This document shows, piece after piece, positions 11,232-22,596 of a DNA stretch of 64,000 bases. The position numbers and the translations under genes are program-made. The stretch covers positions 62,001-126,000 of the forward strand of contig VIIQ02000149.1 of NCBI GenBank assembly GCA_007449985.2, given 5' to 3'. This stretch comes from Desmodesmus armatus (taxonomy: Eukaryota > Chlorophyta > Chlorophyceae > Sphaeropleales > Scenedesmaceae). Positions within the stretch are counted from its first letter, which is position 1; every line of letters starts with the position of its first letter. The notes beneath the pieces were generated by a model. It did no database searches. It was not told where the DNA came from and worked only from the letters and a program-made list of their open reading frames with translations.

Positions 11232-14200
11232 TCAGTGCTCCGCATCACTGCTGTCACCAAAGCTGATAGGCATCGACTGCAGCGTACCCGACGACCCCGC
11301 CTTCGCAAGCCCATTGGCCTTACCGCTGCTGCCGTTCATCTGCTGCTGCTGGCTGTCAGGCGTCACGCTGCCGCCCTCGCGCGTGCTCTTCGTCTTCCTT
11401 ACCAACCGGATCACCTTCTTCTTCCCAGACGGAGCAGCAGCAGACCCGTTGGCCGCCCCGTTTGCTGCTGCTTCTGCAGCGACACCGTTTGCGGTGCCGT
11501 TGGCAAGCTGCGGCTGCTGCTGCGGCGGCGACTGCATGTTCATCAGCAGCTGCTTGTTCGCCTGCCCCTCCGGCATGAGCTTGTGCAGTATCAGGCTGCT
11601 GCCGTCCGCTGCTGCTTCAACGAGGACTGTGTCACCCTCTGCAAACTCGCCGCGCAGCAGGGCCTGAGCCAGGAGAGTCTGGAGCTCACGCTGCAGGGCA
11701 CGCTTGACGGGACGGGCGCCATACACCGGATCGAAGCCCTGCAAGACGCACACACGCATGCATGCTCACATACTCGTGCTGCTTTTCAAACACATGCTAA
11801 GACTGGAGGTTACATGCCAGCTTGTATACCTCTTACTGGCTAAACAATATCACGCAAAAATGAATAGACAGACACATGGTGATTCATGACTCACATAACC
11901 AACACAGAGGCTCAAGCGATGCGTGAAGGGTGCAACCGCATCACTGCACCACTTTTTGTGCAGCACCTGCACTAGAGCGTCACTTGCCTTGTCTGGTCAA
12001 TAATGCTGCCACAACTCAGCCCCCCCCCCCCCACACACACACACACACACACACACTGTGTCAAAACCTGCCACCCCCTCACCTTTGCTGCGAGGTACTG
12101 TACTCCAACACACTGTCACCTAGCCTCAGTGTGGTGTGCTGTGCTGCCACACGTGCCACCAGTGCTGCAACGCCCCCCCCCCCCCCCCACACACACACAC
12201 ACGCATAGTCACCACAACACCCCCTCACCTTTGCTGCGAGGTACTCCAGTGCGCTGTCGCCCAGCCTGAGAGTCATGTGCTGTGCTGCCACGCGTGCCAC
12301 CAGTGCTGCCGCCCTGAGGCCAACGATGTCCCTGATCTGGCTGCGTATGAGGGGCTCAAACACAATGAACTCGTCCACACGGTTGACAAACTCAGGCCTG
12401 CAGCAGCAGCAGCAGCAGCAAAAGTAATGTACTATGTGAGGGCAGGTCCAAGAGACCCATAGGCTATAGCTGATTACTGACCACCCTCAGCCGGCAACAG
12501 CGGCAGCAAAAGACTGGGAGGCAGGACGTGACAGCAATGAACAACGCGTCTGATGGGACGGTGAGGCTGAACAACCAAGGGCCAAAACATACATCTTGAA
12601 GTGCTACCTAACGACAATCCCGACCCAAAGCGACAGCGGAACCCCCCCCCCCCCCCCCTCACCCCTCACTAATTTTTTTCTAGGGCCTAACTGAAGGGTC
12701 CCCCACCCCGCTTCATCAGTGTGGCCCCCTCCTCCCTTGCCCTAGGTCGCACTTGAAATGTGAACCCCCCCCCCCCTTACAGTCCTTACCTGAAGTGTGA
12801 CCTGACCTCAGCCATGACTCGTGCCTTGAGCTCCGCCCTGCTGTCAGAGGGCAGGTGCTCAAAGATATGTGCACTGCCCAAGTTGCTGGTCATGATGATC
12901 ACACAGTTCTTGAAGCTCACAGTGTGACCCTGCAGCATTCATTGCAGAGACAAAGAAAAAGATGACACACCAAATCAGAGGGGGCCTTCCCTTCAGTTGA
13001 GCATTAAGACTGCCCACCACTCTCTTGCCCCTTTCTTCAAACCACCCGTTCGCTCTAACAATATCATGCACACAGGTACCAGGTTGGTCCCCATTGGTGG
13101 CCACCACACTGGGTCCAGAGCCGCTCAAGCCTCACATAAGTCTCTGTACCCCCCCCCCCCCCCGGTGTCAGTGACACGTCCGGTACATACAATGATGAGT
13201 TTCGGGGTTTTGCCCCACAGTGTTTCAACCGGTTCTACCCTGGCAGGCAATGCCATTGATGTGTGGCGAATGTGACTGCGTGTAACATATTCTTCCCCAT
13301 ATAATGTGGAGAGTACTGCCCAGTGGTGAAGGTAGGCACTTGCAACAACACCCCCAAAAAACATGCATGCGCTCTTCTCGAGCCACCCATGCTGCCCCCT
13401 CGGCACACTCAACACCCACGCTGCCATTAGCTGATCTCCCTGACAACGTTTGTGTTCATTCAACTTGTGTACTTCTGATTTGATTTTGAAACATAAACCC
13501 ACTACCAACCCACCTGATTGTCGGTGACGCGTCCATCGTCCAGGATCTGCAGCAGTATGTTGAACACATCTGCATGAGCCTTCTCAACCTCATCCAGCAG
13601 CACAATGCTGTACGGACGACGGCGCACCTGCACACAGCATTACAACACAGCAGAATCCAGAAACAAAGTAGGTAAGTGAACTTCACCATCCAAAAAGGAG
13701 ACCTCACCATGGTAAAAGCATCATACCATGACATGGGGCAACCACAAAGTGTACAGGCTGTACGTTACTTTGGGGTGCAATGTGCAGACATTGGCATGGG
13801 TGCCCTAGAGGCATCTACAACCAACGACAAGATCCACCGTGGTGACCAGGCCTGTTGAGCAGCCCCCTCACCGCATCTGTGAGCAGTCCTCCCTCCTCGT
13901 ATCCAACGTATCCTGGTGGCGTGCCAATGAGCCTGCTGACACTGTGCTTCTCCATGTACTCTGACATGTCCAGGCGCACCTGCAGGGTTGAACACACACC
14001 AGGGTTCAGTAACAAAACCCAGAACAAGAGACAACCCAGAAAAGAGGGAGGGATGACAGCTGCATCAGACTGTATAAAGTGCCAAACTGGGGCCTTCTGC
14101 CGACCAATTTGGGTGCACCACCCACAACCGCAAGGACTCCGCCAAACATGCATCCAGATGCGTCACGTCAAACATCACAGTTGTCAGGCCTCAGCAATTG

Positions 14201-15747
14201 TGATACAACTTTGAAAGGGTGATAGGTTGAGAGGTGATGGTGGTGGAAAGGTTCGATAGGTTGAAAGGTATTGACAGCTGCATCCCACTGTCGTAGTGCG
14301 ATCCAGTAGTACTGTGTGTCACCATGGCGTCTTTTGAGTTGGAATGCTGCGAGGGCCTTGGCCAGCTCCGTCTTGCCCACACCAGCACCCCCCCTCCCCC
14401 CCTGCACACACTATCCACTTCACCATCGCATCTCATTCAGCGTGTGGCTTGCAGCCAGCTCCATAACATAGGCAGCCCTCATCCCCACCCCACCCTTCCC
14501 TCAAACCCATAGGTAACCAGCACTCCCTTTCCCATTCTCCTCACCATGGCGTCTTCTGAGTTGAACAGGAACGCAGCCAGGGCCTTAGCCAGCTCCGTCT
14601 TACCCACACCAGTGGGGCCCAGGAACATGAAGCTGGCAATAGGGCCGTTGGGGTCCGAAAGGTCTGCCCTGCTGCGCTGCACCGCCGTGGCCACTGCAAC
14701 ACCGGGGGCGAGGGGGGGACAGTGAGCGGACAAAAGAAAGGCTTGAGTGTGTGGCTTACACTACATCCAGGGGATGACACAAACAGCTAGGCCGTTGGGG
14801 TCCGAGAGGTCCGCCCTGCTGAACTGCTCCGTCGTGGCAGCTGCAGAGAGAAAGTGATGCACACAAGTTGGTGAACCATCACAGAGGCTTGGGTCACACA
14901 GACTGTTATGTGTACCACACACAACACTGTCAGTTGGGTGGGGTTGGTAAGCAGTGGCTGATTTGGCAGCGAGGGGGCAACTTCATACCCCAGCTTTGGT
15001 AGGTTACCTAAGCTTGGGTACGAAGTTGCCCCCCCCCCCCCCCCCCGCTGTCATAATCACCACTGCTTACCAACCTCACCCAACTGTTTTAAGGTGCCAG
15101 GACCAGCAGCGGCCCCACAACTATACCAAAAGTGAGCAGCCTGAAAAACTGCCGAAGGGTCGCACGAGGTGGTACAATCACGGACGTACCTGCGTTGACT
15201 GCGTCCTCCTGCCCCACGATGCGTTTGTGCAGCTCGTCGCGAGCCCCAGCAGCCTCTCCCTCTCACTGGACACCAGCTTGCTGATGGGGATGCCGGTCCA
15301 CTATGATGCACGAATGGGGTGGGGTGCGGGGGCACAAAATGGGAGGAGGGGGGGTGGTGGGTACCAGATTCAGCAGGCACAATTTGCAAGATAAACATGC
15401 TTGCTCAGCGTTGCAAGGAGGAACGGCTGGCGGCTGTTTGCGGCTTGTAGTAAACCCTGTCAGGGTCCATCCCCTGTATGGACACCAGCTTGCTGATGGA
15501 GATTCCGGTCCACTGTGATATGCAGGTGGGGTGGGCATCATGGGTAGGGGTTGCGTATGAGCAGCAACACAGCAGATGAGCGTGAAACAACCTGCCAAAA
15601 TGACAATCTCTCACAGCTTAGGAAAGGGAAGCTGATGGCTGGTGACGACCACTGGCAAAAACCATCGGTATCCGCACACACAGAGCTGCAGACGTATGTT
15701 GCCAGTTGCTGGTGCACCCCTTGTTACTGCTGCGTGCAAGCGCCCCC

Positions 15748-15783
<36 letters not shown>

Positions 15784-16621
15784 GAGACAGTCCCGACTCG
15801 GGGACTGTCATTTGAAGGAATGTGTCACCAGCAGCCCTCCCAGCGTACCTTGCTGATGACTCGTGCGATGTCAGAGTCTGTCACCATGAGTGAGCGTGTG
15901 TGGCGACCAACAGGCGCAGCAGCCTCAGCAGCCTGAAGGGCACAGGCACAAAAGGGATCCAAGACTGAATCGTGCAACAATGCACTATGCAAGGTGAGAT
16001 CAACTCGCCCCTTCTAGTTATGCAGGGCTGCAGGTGCAGCAGCCTCAGCAGCCTGCAGTGCAGAGGTAACATGATTGATCAGATGCTGTATCTTCATGCT
16101 GTGGCACTCTTCATGCAAGGCGGCTCCAAACACATGTGCATCTAACCATGTCCACAAGCCTCTGCAGTTGCCGGATGTCCCAGCGCGTAGATTGAAATGT
16201 CTCAATGTCATAGTTGCTTGAATCATTTCAGGATTGTGTGATGCAAGAAAGATGTTGCGACATCATACCCAAGAGTGCTACAAGATCATCATCATTACTA
16301 AGAGATTAGTTACATGATGAGAAACGTTACATGACACACCTTGAGTGCCTCCTCAGCTTCCTCCAGCTGCTGCTTTCTCTCTTCAGGCAGAATTGACGTT
16401 ATGATAACACCATTGAGAGCTATGCAACATCATAAGAAGTAAAATAAATTGAAATGTTATATAACACACCTTGAGTGCCTCCTCCGCTTCCTCCAGCTGC
16501 TGCTCCTCTCCTCCAGCTCCTCCACTTCTTCCTCATCCGGCCCATCTGGCCCTGAGTCACTGCGGGACAGGTAGTTCACCTCGAAACGCAGCCGCATCAC
16601 CTCATTCCTACACAGAACAGA

Positions 16622-16652
<31 letters not shown>

Positions 16653-19600
16653 CCAGTACAAAATGAGCAGCAGCAGCTGCAGCGATGCCAGGTTGAATTG
16701 TACCAGTTCCTGCTCTACCGTGCGCTCTGCATGCATCAAAGCCTTGCAGCCCTCCCAACTCAAGCTGCAAATGCCCCAGCTGCCCTGTTGAAATCACCAA
16801 TAACTCAGCAAGCCGACCCCCCTGTAGTAAACCCTAGACCCCCCACAACCTGAGCATACGTGGGAAGCATTGTTCATACACCTGATACCTGCCAGTTTGT
16901 TCTGCACCTCCTGATCTTCTTTCAGTTCAGCATCCATCAGGGCCTGCTGCACGTCTAGCTCTGCCGCCCTTGACAAGCAAAGCCGCCTGGCCTTCACCCA
17001 CTTCTTGCCGAAACCAAACCCCCGCTAAGGCGCCAAGCCACTGAATCCATACATATGTAATTGCAGCATAGCTAGCCCTCCTCCCTGAAACCTAGCCAAC
17101 ACACCTGAGTCCTGCCAGTTTGTTCTGAACCTCCTGCTCCGCCTTCAGTTCAGCATCCATCTCAGCCTGCTGCACCTCTAGCTCCGCCAGCTGGGCACGC
17201 ACAGCCTTGGCACATGCAGCTGCTGTGGAGTCCCTGTGAAACAGAAAGCAGTGGCAGTGGCACCATCATATTTGTTGAGGCAACTAGTACCATTTGGTGA
17301 ATTGAGGTGAAGACACACATTTCTAAAAAGCAGCCATGGACAATCACACGCAGCTGCTGTGGAGTCCCTGTAAAGCAGAAAGCAGTGGCAGTGGCACAAC
17401 GCCACGCATTGAGACACCCAGTACCATTCGGTGATTTGAGGTGAAGACCCCTATGGCTCAAAACCATCAACAGAACATCATTGAAAACACCATACATTGA
17501 AAACTATGCTCAAGAGTGGCTGCCAGCTCAGTGATCGATATGACTAGGGTGTGGATAACCTCCCTGAGAGTCAGGAACGGGTATGCCAAGCCCAGGCAGA
17601 GCAATAATAGTTCAGCGTTGCTGGCTGTGCAGACCAATTCAATACAAGGATCCAAATGGATCCAGTGGGTGACAATCCAACATGACTCACTTGTTGGGCC
17701 CGCTCCTGTTGCGTGACAGGGCCGACATGAAGCTGCCTGCTTTTTGGCTGCTGGCGGATGCCTCGCCAGCACGCTCAGCCAGCTGGGCCTCCTCAGTCCT
17801 GCAGGGAAAGCAAGCAACGAACAAAACGTCGATAGCTTGTAGCAAGGGCAAGGGTGCAGCGACGATGCGTGGGTGACATCCTTGTCCCTCAAAGCATCGC
17901 CTGCCGCCACACCCCCCCCCCTCCGGCCAGAGTGTGCATTTACAAGGATGCGGCAACAGCAGCACAGGTGCCCACAAAGCACGAGACGACGCGCACCTGA
18001 GTGTTGCAATCTTCCTGTTGAGAGCATCCAGCAGCTCTGGGGCAGACCCAGCCTCCATCTTCACCTGGTCAGCACAAACGGCAAACAGACTTAGAACCAA
18101 TACCGTTTTAATAAAATCATACATAGAAACTGAGTAAGCCTTACTACTTGCTTATGTCCGCGGACACAAGCTGTTCAAGGACATCCCTACCACAGCATCA
18201 TGGCAACGAGGCGACCGTGTGCTGATATGCCAGTCGGGCTGGTACATGCAAGGGCGTGAGGCGCTGCTGTTACAGCCGTGTGGTGCATTGACCGACCAAA
18301 CCAACGAAAACGCAGTGAACCCGTACCTGTGCAGCAGCCTCATCGAGGCAGTCGATTGCCTTGTCCGGCAAGTGCCGTCCGCTGATGTACCGCGAACTCA
18401 GCTTCGCAGCTGCCAGCAGCGCAGACTCCGTGATCGTCACTCCATGATGGTGCTCGTACCGCGGTCTCAGGCCTCGCAAGATGGATGTTGCGGCCTCGAT
18501 GTTGGGAGGGTCGACCGAGACCAGCTGGAACCTGCGTTCGAGTCCTGGGTCCTTCTCGATTGTTTTTTTGAACTTGTCGGGGCTGCTGCAGCCCAGGCAG
18601 CGCAGCTGGCCGCGGGCGAGGGCGGGCTTGAGGATGGCGGACCCGTCGAACATGGAGGCACCCTGTGGCAGCAGCAACAGAGTGTGCGCCATGCAGCCGT
18701 TGACGGTCAACCACTGGTTTTATGACAGCACCATGTGCAGTCAGCCTGCACGGTGCAGCCATCATCACTCTATACAAGACACATAGACTGCCGCCATGGC
18801 AAAGCATGCCCTAATTGGCAATCATACTACTGGCTGCAAGCCTGCACCTCAGGTGAGAGCGCCTAGCAGCAATACTACTACTACGGCTACTACTCCAAGT
18901 TAATGCAGGGCCTCGCCACCTCGCCCTTTCTGGAGCCAAATAAGACTCATAAGGCATGGAGCAACACACTTGCGTGCAAAGGCCCCCAGCAACACTGTTT
19001 GAAAATGGCAGCATTGGCTAGACAACCGGAGCTCAAGCAGCTACCACACAGCGCCACCCGTGCTGTTCACCTGCTGTGCTGCGTTGGGCACCAGGTTGTG
19101 GATGTCGTCAATGAACAGGATGATCTTGCGGGGGCTGTCAGCAACCTCATTGCACACAGCCTTGAGGCGCTCCTGTGACACAACAACAGCAACAGCAGCA
19201 GTAGCAGCAGCAGCAGCAGGTCAAGGCGACAGTGCATGACTTTGAGCAGGGTGGCGTGTTGTTCTTGAGGGTTTGGTAACTTGTCAGGAGGTGGCGTCAC
19301 CCTTTCCCCTCGCCCCTCCAGCAGAAGCCAGCCACAAGCACATGCACGGCCTCCAGCCACTGATACACAAATCATCAGCCCAACCCCAGCCTCACCTCAA
19401 ACTCTCCAGGCATCATGCAGCCAGCTGCCAGTGCTGCCAGGTCCAGCACCCCCCCCCCCCCCCAGTGTGGATTGTTTGCATATCGTTACCTACTCCATCG
19501 TTTTGGTTTCCTGGGCCGGAACAGCTCACAATTTAGCTACAGAGGTATCATTGCGCCTGTAGACCCGACGATGCCTGTGATACACATGCAGAGTGCGACA

Positions 19601-21127
19601 TGCACCGTCCACGGAAAAAACTTACCTCAAACTCTCCAGGCATCATGCAGCCCGCTGCTAGTGCAGCCAGGTCCAGCTCCAACAGCTGTGAGCCCATCAA
19701 CCCCGGAGGAACATCACCAGCAACAATGCGCTGCGCCAGACCCTCAACGATGGCCGTCTTGCCCACACCTACAAGATCACAGAGACACAACAATCTGATT
19801 GGAGTATGGTGGCAGACACGCAGCGCTTTGAATGCACCGTAACAAATGATGTGATAGACCCTTGAGAATCTTCCACTTGGCCACACCTAGCGATGACAGG
19901 GACAGGCACAGCTAACGCACAACTGCCGATTCACTGAGCGGCGAATCATCTGTCAAGCTTGCAAACAGCAGCAGGCAGTGCAGCACGCCGTAGGCACTGG
20001 ACAATGGCCAAAACAGAACTACGGCGGACTCACCGGCACCCTGCCACCAACGCACACCTGGCTTTAGAGTCAAACCTCACGCGAGCACAGGATTGTCCCG
20101 GTAATAAGAAGCTGTTAGCTGTGTCTGCACGTTCCCAAGCCTACAATAAAAAACTCAACACACCTGGCTCTCCCACCAGCACAGGGTTGTTCTTGTGCGT
20201 CTCAGCAGTATGTGTGTCAAGCGCCGCAGCTCCCCGTCCCGCCCCACCAGGGGGTCCAGCTGGTTGCGGCGGGCTGCCTGAGTGAGGTCGTTGGTGAAAC
20301 GGTCCAGCACTGATTCGCCAGCATCAGGGGCCTGCGGCTGTTGAAGCACACACAAATGCAGAGGGGGGGGGTGTCAGTAATGTATGTGTTCAGCAATGCG
20401 CCGGACGGAGCGGGGTGGCCAGTGTCAGGTCGTTGGTGAAACGGTGCAGCACTGACTTGCCAGCATCAGAAGCCTGTGGCTGTTGGGTGAACACGTAAAA
20501 AGAGGCAGGCAGCAGAAGGGGGAGGGAGGCTGTTCAGCAATGTGTGTTTGTGTGTGTTTGGGGGGGGGTGCCTGTGTGAGGTCGTTGGTCAAACAATCGA
20601 GAACCTGCTCGCCAGCATCAGGGGCCTGCGGCTGTATTGTAAATACGTAAAAAAGGCAGCAGCAGGAGGAAGGGGTCAGCAATGCAGGGTGGTCGGCCGA
20701 TGGTTCATCAAAGCAGTCCTAGAGGCTCTGCATCAGCCTGATGCACCTGAGAGTGATTGTCAGTTGTCGGCTTTACATGACACCAGCTGTCTACTTGAGT
20801 TGAACCCAGTAGCTGCCAACGTTGCAATTGCTGACTCGACCAGAGCTTGTCTTGCATCACAATTGCTGCTATCAAAGAAATTGCTGCTATCAGGGCTGTG
20901 AAGCCCTCTAGGGCCGCAGTCACTGACTGCAGCGACCATCCCCCCCCCCCCCCCCCCCCCCCCCCCACACACACACTCCCCTTCCCTACCAAGCCCCCCA
21001 TGCCAACTCAAACACCACCTCAACCACCATTGCTCTTTCCCTCTCTCCCTCTCTCCCTTCCTCCCCTCCTCCACCCCCTCCCCATCAGCATGTGCTTCAT
21101 GGTGGCTTCCAGATCCTGTTTGGTAAG

Positions 21128-21168
<41 letters not shown>

Positions 21169-22112
21169 GCCAGCCCCAGGACCAGCCCGGCCTGGCATGC
21201 CCCTGAACGCCTGCTGCAGGTGCTCCGCGGTCAAACAACCCGGCCTCAGCACGCACACCCTTCCCTCATCTACCCCCCCCCCCCAAATGCACGCTGGCCA
21301 CATGTGTCCCTCCCTTACCCCAGAAAAACACAAAACACCACCATGTTTTGGATCCCCCCCCCCCCCCCCACACACACACACCCCTGCTCACCATCAGCAT
21401 CTGTTTCATGGTGGCTTCCAGGTCCTCCTTGGTAAGCCCCCATCGCCAGCACCAGCACCAGCACCACCTTGCAGGCTGCTGATTGCCTGCTGCAGGTGCT
21501 CCGCTGTCAGCACACTGCTGTCATTGCCCTGCTGGATTGCCTGCGCCCTGCTGATGATGTACTCGACATCAGGGCCCAGCACCTGTGGTGCAGAGTTGCA
21601 GGATTTTTGGCGGGAAACGGTGAGGGATGGTGGTCAACGGTGAGGGGTTGGTGGGAGGACAGGCAAACGGGAGTGGTTGTGCATGGGGTGCTCGGCGCGG
21701 AGCTGTGGTGGCAGCAATGTGAGGTTGGCAGCAGTGCATGGATAGATGCAGACCAAGGTCACTACCCTGCCCGTTGCAGTCATGAGTTGTGAACATAGCT
21801 CAAGGATGCTGCTCCGAGATAGCCTTGTGCTGCATGCAAGACAGCAGCACACCAAAATGCACCAGCAGCACTGCCAGGGTGTTGCACAGCTTCTAGGGCT
21901 GTGCTGCAAACAATTATAGTTGCTGACTTGCTACATAGAATGCAAGACATTTAAAAACGTTGAGGCATGCATGATCAACACCCCGGCTCGTGTGCTTGAC
22001 TCACGTTGGGGTCATATCTCCGGCGGGGGAAGGCACCCAGGTATGCTGCTGTCAGGCTTGCCACCGACAGCCCAGCTGCGGCAGCTGACAGAGCTGCAAC
22101 CACAGTATCTTG
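11232..22112 (-). CDS. ClpB/Hsp100-like AAA+ disaggregase with divergent first ATPase domain
   Basis: Exons in transcript order: 22005-22112, 21392-21582, 20164-20337, 19626-19768, 19071-19172, 18327-18662, 17997-18064, 17691-17798, 17105-17233, 16470-16607, 15849-15932, 15190-15300, 14545-14693, 13872-13979, 13514-13627, 12790-12929, 12229-12397, 11232-11738. About 960 residues are covered and the true 5' end is unresolved. NBD1 has Walker [16 protein letters not shown] and LERRFQ. Its Walker B reads FIDD rather than FIDE, the pore-loop tyrosine is lost (CMMPGEFE), and sensor 1 is changed. A coiled-coil middle domain follows. NBD2 looks complete: [52 protein letters not shown] and [11 protein letters not shown] 36-residue exon with a hydrophobic helix precedes a partial Clp-N segment. 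The tail is Ala/Asn/Gln-rich. Single bases seem missing near 21437, 20190, 16508 and 15235. ClpB proteins thread aggregated protein; compartment unknown. Confidence 0.85.
12083..12172 (-). repeat. degenerate copy of exon edge (ClpB penultimate exon)
   Basis: This intronic stretch repeats the 3' part of exon 12229-12397, including the [17 protein letters not shown] coding segment, with a few substitutions. A (C)n(CA)n microsatellite separates copy and exon, and another lies beyond the copy, so the duplicated unit included the splice donor and the microsatellite. Confidence 0.75.
14322..14395 (-). repeat. degenerate copy of NBD2 Walker A exon, 3' edge
   Basis: It repeats the [13 protein letters not shown] segment of exon 14545-14693, followed by diverged sequence. 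It lies in the downstream intron and has a poly-C/CT tract at its edge. It is not needed for the reading frame of the spliced model. Confidence 0.75.
14789..14843 (-). repeat. degenerate copy of NBD2 Walker A exon, 5' edge
   Basis: It repeats the RADLSDPNG segment at the 5' edge of exon 14545-14693 and lies in the upstream intron. The same exon is thus partly duplicated on both sides. Confidence 0.7.
15470..15520 (-). repeat. degenerate copy of [11 protein letters not shown] exon edge
   Basis: It reads [11 protein letters not shown] and repeats the 5' edge of exon 15190-15300 in the intron upstream of it. The copy soon runs into unrelated sequence. Confidence 0.7.
15749..15781. repeat. 33-nt poly-C tract
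   Basis: This uninterrupted run of C on the plus strand becomes poly-G in the ClpB-like transcript. Comparable runs sit at 12175-12188, 12643-12658, 13150-13163, 15030-15047 and 19449-19463. Their true length is hard to sequence and could differ from the assembly. Confidence 0.85.
15786..15809. repeat. perfect 9-bp hairpin in ClpB intron
   Basis: GACAGTCCC and GGGACTGTC form a perfect inverted repeat with a 6-nt loop. It lies directly beside the 33-nt poly-C tract, and no function is evident. Confidence 0.7.
16340..16395 (-). repeat. copy of coiled-coil exon edge ([11 protein letters not shown])
   Basis: It repeats the 3' edge of exon 16470-16607, including the splice donor. This copy is open in frame ([15 protein letters not shown]), whereas the longer exon appears to lack one base in the same place. 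Alternative use of this copy cannot be excluded. Confidence 0.65.
16880..16985 (-). repeat. copy of coiled-coil exon edge (QEVQNKLAG)
   Basis: It repeats the 3' part of exon 17105-17233 ([19 protein letters not shown] against [19 protein letters not shown]). The spacing suggests a tandem duplication of about 230 bp including part of the intron. Confidence 0.75.
17215..17455. repeat. tandem duplication of about 132 bp at 5' exon edge and intron
   Basis: The block from gcagctgctgtggagtccct through a stretch ending near ggtgaagac occurs twice in direct tandem, starting near 17216 and near 17349. The first copy includes the acceptor and first bases of exon 17105-17233; the second is intronic. 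Confidence 0.7.
19393..19447 (-). repeat. copy of NBD1 pore-loop exon edge
   Basis: It repeats [17 protein letters not shown], the 3' edge of exon 19626-19768, with a donor-like GTGAGG, in the downstream intron. A poly-C tract adjoins it. The copy preserves the same unusual CMMPGEFE pore-loop sequence. Confidence 0.8.
20425..20635 (-). repeat. two extra copies of the PQAPDAGE exon edge
   Basis: The 5' edge of exon 20164-20337 ([19 protein letters not shown]) is repeated at about 20425-20480 and 20575-20635 with changes such as [12 protein letters not shown] and [12 protein letters not shown]. With the exon this makes a three-copy tandem series. Only the first copy continues into the conserved NBD1 sequence. 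Confidence 0.8.
20940..20966. repeat. 27-nt poly-C tract
   Basis: This plus-strand poly-C run in a ClpB-like intron is followed by a short CA repeat. A C-rich stretch with CTCC units continues to about 21085. Confidence 0.85.
21097..21250 (-). repeat. degenerate copy of the LTAEHLQQA exon
   Basis: It repeats the end of exon 21392-21582, LTAEHLQQA through [15 protein letters not shown]. The central Gly-rich codons are replaced by a 39-nt poly-C tract at 21128-21166. The sequence is intronic in the spliced model. Confidence 0.8.
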
Positions 22113-22596
22113 CTGCACCATAATGCAGGCGTTGATAAGGAGGAGTGTGCAAGAACTTGATTCACATGTGCTGAGTGCAGATGATTGACGAAATTACGCC
22201 TTGGCCGCCAAAGTACTGCGCGCCTGCCTGAGTGATGCGCGTTGATCGGGCTTGAACCCCGTAGTACGTCCTTTGCGAAGGTCTGCCAGTCGGGTGTGTA
22301 GTCAGGTCGGGACAAAATAACACGGTCGAGTTTTGGGAAGCATAGGCTCCGGGATTATCAACAATGTTTTTCTGGCATGACTTTGATGCGTTCAGGAGCA
22401 CGCTGGCTCTCAACGCCACATTTCGATCCAGACCAACAGCACTGCTGAGCCAATTCCATCCTGGTCCTCCATCCTCGGCATCTGGCTGACATTCTTTACC
22501 GTATCCTCGCATACATTCAAAATAAACATCATAAAAGCAAACTGCAGCCCCAGCACACCCCAGCACCTGGCCTTCAGTTGGCAGGCGGTTTGAGCC
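22113..22596. promoter_or_regulatory. divergent 5' region of ClpB-like and SAYSvFN genes
   Basis: This stretch separates the last confident ClpB-like exon from the ATG of the SAYSvFN gene. An open minus-strand stretch at about 22232-22350 (DYTPDWQTFAKD followed by a GTACTA donor, phase 0) could be a further 5' exon of the ClpB-like gene. No start codon could be fixed. A shared promoter is likely from the divergent arrangement, but no promoter motif was recognised. Confidence 0.4.
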
